DNA of 64,000 nucleotides from Micromonospora violae (GTDB lineage Bacteria; Actinomycetota; Actinomycetes; Mycobacteriales; Micromonosporaceae): positions 4,154,001 through 4,218,000 of the forward strand of contig NZ_SHKK01000001.1 of the NCBI RefSeq assembly GCF_004217135.1, in the 5' to 3' direction. Every line of letters starts with the position of its first letter. The first letter of the stretch is position 1. Below the pieces are notes generated by a model. It did no database searches. It saw only the letters and a list, made by a program, of their open reading frames with translations, and was not told the DNA's origin. The position numbers and the translations under genes were made by a program. Shown in pieces: positions 61,864-64,000 of this stretch.

Positions 61864-61935
61864 GGCGGGCGGCCCGATCAGCCCGCGGCCCGATCAGCCA
61901 GCGGGCGGCTCGATCAGCCAGCGGGCCCGATCAGC
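61864..61935. repeat. Tandem repeat of a ~16-18-bp CGATCAGCC unit
   Basis: Four imperfect copies of a unit of the form GCGGGCGGCCCGATCAGCCA, spaced 16-18 bp apart, separate ykoC from the convergent hypothetical gene; the last copy overlaps that gene's stop. Confidence 0.75.
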
Positions 61936-62311
61936 TGCGGCGGAAGGCGTAGCGGCGGGCCTGTCCGGCGTGCTGGCTGCGGCCGCCGCCGGAACGGTTG
62001 CCGCCGCCCTGGGGCGGACCGGCCGTCGGTGCCGATCGGCGCACGGCCGACTTCGGCAGCTCCCCCACCGCCGGCGCGTCGGCCACCGCCGGCACGTCGA
62101 CCGTCGGCGGAACGTCCACCGGCAGCGCCACCTCGTCCGGGACCACCGCCGGCAGGACCGGCTCAGCCAGCACCGCCGGCAGGACCGGCTCGGCCGTGCG
62201 GTCGAGGGCGGGGAGGGTGGGTCGGAACGGTCCGTGGCCGGCCGCCGGGTCGACGCCGAGGGGCGTCGCCGACGGGGTACGGAACTTCTTCGGATTGCGC
62301 CTGGTAGGCAT
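61931..62311 (-). CDS. Hypothetical Pro/Val/Arg-rich protein
   Basis: 126 residues starting MPTRRNPKKFRTPSATPLGV. A central acidic, proline-valine repeat region follows (EPVLPAVLAEPVLPAVVPDE, then DVPPTVDVPAVADAPAVGEL) and then a basic Gly/Arg/Ser end (GGGNRSGGGRSQHAGQARRY). Low complexity suggests a disordered protein. GAAGGAGG before the ATG supports a real gene. No function known. Confidence 0.6.
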   Translation of the reverse strand: MPTRRNPKKFRTPSATPLGVDPAAGHGPFRPTLPALDRTAEPVLPAVLAEPVLPAVVPDEVALPVDVPPTVDVPAVADAPAVGELPKSAVRRSAPTAGPPQGGGNRSGGGRSQHAGQARRYAFRRS

Positions 62312-62601
62312 CCGGGCCTCCTTCAATGCCGACCGGAACGGCCGGTCCCGCGCTGCGGCGGTCGGTCGGATCGGCTGGTGACCGCCGTCGCGCGACGGTC
62401 GAGTGGGAAGGGACTGCTCACCGGGGCCAGGCAGGGCCATCGCCGCCGAACGGCGGGGAGGGGATGCGGGACGCCCGGGAGCGCACGGACCGCGACGCGG
62501 GACGGCGGGCCGGCTCGGAAAGGGGGCGTCAGTTACGCATGTCCGTACCCTAGGCCACCGCCCGACCGACGCGCATCCGGTTTTGCTGGCACGATCGGCA
62601 C

Positions 62602-62898
62602 ATGCTGATCGCGTTCTCGATCACCCCGCTCGGCGGTGACGATTCCGTGGGCGATCTGGTCGCCGAGGCGGTACGGGTGGTCCGGGCGTCCGGCCTGCCC
62701 AACCGGACCGATGCCATGTTCACCACCGTCGAGGGCGAATGGGACGAGGTGATGGCGGTGGTGAAGCGGGCGGTCGACGTGGTCGCCGCGCAGGCGCCCC
62801 GGGTGAGTGTGGTGCTCAAGGCCGACATTCGGCCCGGGGTCACCGACGCGCTCACCGGGAAGATCGCCCGAATCGAAGCCCGTCTCGCCGAAGGCTGA
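62602..62898 (+). CDS. MTH1187/YkoF-family thiamine-binding protein
   Basis: A 98-residue ferredoxin-like-fold protein: [40 protein letters not shown] and [20 protein letters not shown] follow the thiamine_BP pattern. In Bacillus, YkoF (two such domains) is encoded with ykoEDC and binds thiamine. The gene lies 0.8 kb after ykoC, separated by a convergent hypothetical gene, so it probably serves the same salvage system but has its own promoter. Confidence 0.88.
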   Translation: MLIAFSITPLGGDDSVGDLVAEAVRVVRASGLPNRTDAMFTTVEGEWDEVMAVVKRAVDVVAAQAPRVSVVLKADIRPGVTDALTGKIARIEARLAEG

Positions 62899-63086
62899 CT
62901 CCCACCGGGCGCGATGACGACACGTTTCCCTGCGCGGGCCCGTCCACCACCGCCGAAAGCCCGAGCCGCCATCGACAACTGCCAGGTTACGGGCAGTAGC
63001 GGGACGCCGATCACTGGTCCGTATCGGCCCACATCACGGTAAGTTTTCAACCGCTGATAGTGGTGTGACGAGAGGTGGCGGCACGA

Positions 63087-64000
63087 ATGGCTGATCAGGC
63101 GAGGGCACAAATCGGTGTGACCGGGCTGGCGGTGATGGGTCGCAATGTGGCCCGCAACCTGGCCCGCAACGGCTTCACGGTGGCGATCCACAACCGCTCG
63201 CCGGAGCGCACCCGCAGCCTGGTCGCCGAGCACGGCGACGAGGGCACGTTCGTGCCGGGCGAGACGATGGCCGACTTCGTGGCGTCGCTGGAGCGCCCCC
63301 GCGCGGTCATCGTCATGGTCAAGGCCGGCGCGCCCACCGACGCGGTGATCGACGAGTTGGTGCCGCTGCTCGACGAGGGCGACATCATCGTCGACTGTGG
63401 CAACGCCCACTTCGCCGACACCCGCCGTCGGGAGGAGGCGCTGCGGGCCCAGGGGCTGCACTTCAGCGGCACCGGCGTCTCCGGCGGCGAGGAGGGCGCA
63501 CTGCGCGGGCCGAGCATCATGCCGGGCGGTTCCGCCGAGTCGTACGCCAAGCTCGGGCCGATGTTCGAGAAGATCGCCGCCCAGGTGGACGGCGTGCCGT
63601 GCTGCATGCACGTCGGGCCGGACGGCGCCGGGCACTTCGTCAAGATGGTGCACAACGGCATCGAGTACGCCGACATGCAGCTCATCGCCGAGGCGTACGA
63701 CCTGCTTCGGGCCGGCCTGGACGCGACGCCGGCCGAGATCGCGGAGATCTTCCGCGACTGGAACAACGGCGAGCTGGAGTCGTTCCTCATCGAGATCACC
63801 GCCGACGTGCTCGCGCACACCGACGCGGCGACCGGCCGGTCCTTCGTGGACATCGTGCAGGACCGGGCCGAGCAGAAGGGCACCGGTCGGTGGACCGTGC
63901 AGAGCGCACTGGACCTGGGCATTCCGATCACCGGGATCGCCGAGGCGACGTTCGCGCGCTCGCTCTCCGGGCACGTCGACCAGCGCGAGGCGGCCCGTCG
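63087..64000 (+). CDS. gnd: 6-Phosphogluconate dehydrogenase, decarboxylating (partial, runs off the end)
   Basis: 304 complete codons are visible; the gene continues beyond the window. The NADP-binding start QIGVTGLAVMGRNVARNLAR, IIVDCGNAHFADT, the catalytic VSGGEEGALRGPSIMPGG, and GAGHFVKMVHNGIEYADMQL with the catalytic Lys are intact. FVDIVQDRAEQKGTGRWTV is the conserved second-domain helix. It oxidises 6-phosphogluconate to ribulose 5-phosphate with NADPH production. An AGAGGTGG tract precedes the ATG. Confidence 0.95.
   Translation, partial: MADQARAQIGVTGLAVMGRNVARNLARNGFTVAIHNRSPERTRSLVAEHGDEGTFVPGETMADFVASLERPRAVIVMVKAGAPTDAVIDELVPLLDEGDIIVDCGNAHFADTRRREEALRAQGLHFSGTGVSGGEEGALRGPSIMPGGSAESYAKLGPMFEKIAAQVDGVPCCMHVGPDGAGHFVKMVHNGIEYADMQLIAEAYDLLRAGLDATPAEIAEIFRDWNNGELESFLIEITADVLAHTDAATGRSFVDIVQDRAEQKGTGRWTVQSALDLGIPITGIAEATFARSLSGHVDQREAAR

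Overview
The window is high-GC, densely coded actinobacterial chromosome. The gene content and arrangement (dnaG, single-chain glycyl-tRNA synthetase, dgt, ppdK, a smtB-zur pair, DtxR-type iron box, XRE/DUF397 pairs, ROK-controlled sugar ABC operon, GTG/TTG starts, leaderless promoters) point to Micromonosporaceae, most likely Micromonospora or a close relative. The species assignment is inference. No rRNA, tRNA, transposase, integrase or CRISPR array was recognised.

Layout: (1) 37-6954 and 16019-22343 look like two halves of a sugar-utilisation locus. They hold a TIM-barrel sugar phosphate isomerase, a secreted ThuA/DUF1080 protein and a secreted sorbosone-dehydrogenase-like protein that carry almost the same CBM6 and ricin-B modules, then a Gfo/Idh/MocA dehydrogenase, an RbsABC-type importer and a ROK regulator. 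(2) Between them, 7171-15493 is one minus-strand operon that I read as an actinobacterial version of the ebo cluster: a myo-inositol-phosphate-synthase-like cyclase, UbiA prenyltransferase (EboC), two xylose-isomerase-like TIM barrels (one EboE), EboA, TatD-like EboB, a type I phosphodiesterase and a polyprenyl diphosphate synthase. Six of its seven gene junctions are ATGA or longer overlaps or are directly abutting. This is the most interesting system in the window. (3) 22663-28156 has a BrkB-like membrane protein and a DrrA-type exporter whose ATPase is separated from its two permeases by a small XRE/DUF397 regulatory module flanked by two copies of a palindromic repeat.

(4) 28300-31601 is a TRAP-TAXI transporter. 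(5) 31611-47946 is mostly housekeeping: dnaG, LtrA-like protein, an iron-regulated siderophore-interacting protein, dgt, a VOC protein, a roadblock protein, ppdK, a GH20 hexosaminidase, a secreted C39-like protein, dusB and glyS. Several repeat-rich spacers lie between them. (6) 49211-52557 is zinc homeostasis: a Zur-box-like site, znuACB, then a SmtB-type ArsR repressor with an intact alpha5 zinc site overlapping zur. (7) 53436-58549 has an acyl-CoA dehydrogenase, a DUF6328-like membrane protein, a SIS-domain protein, an AAC(3)-family acetyltransferase and an alpha/beta hydrolase. (8) 58660-62898 is a thiamine-salvage unit: TPP riboswitch, YkoE, YkoD, YkoC, and a YkoF/MTH1187-like thiamine-binding protein. 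The window ends inside a 6-phosphogluconate dehydrogenase gene.

At least four families of dispersed or tandem repeats occupy the spacers, and several genes start without a ribosome binding site six or seven bases after a TANNNT hexamer, which indicates leaderless transcripts.
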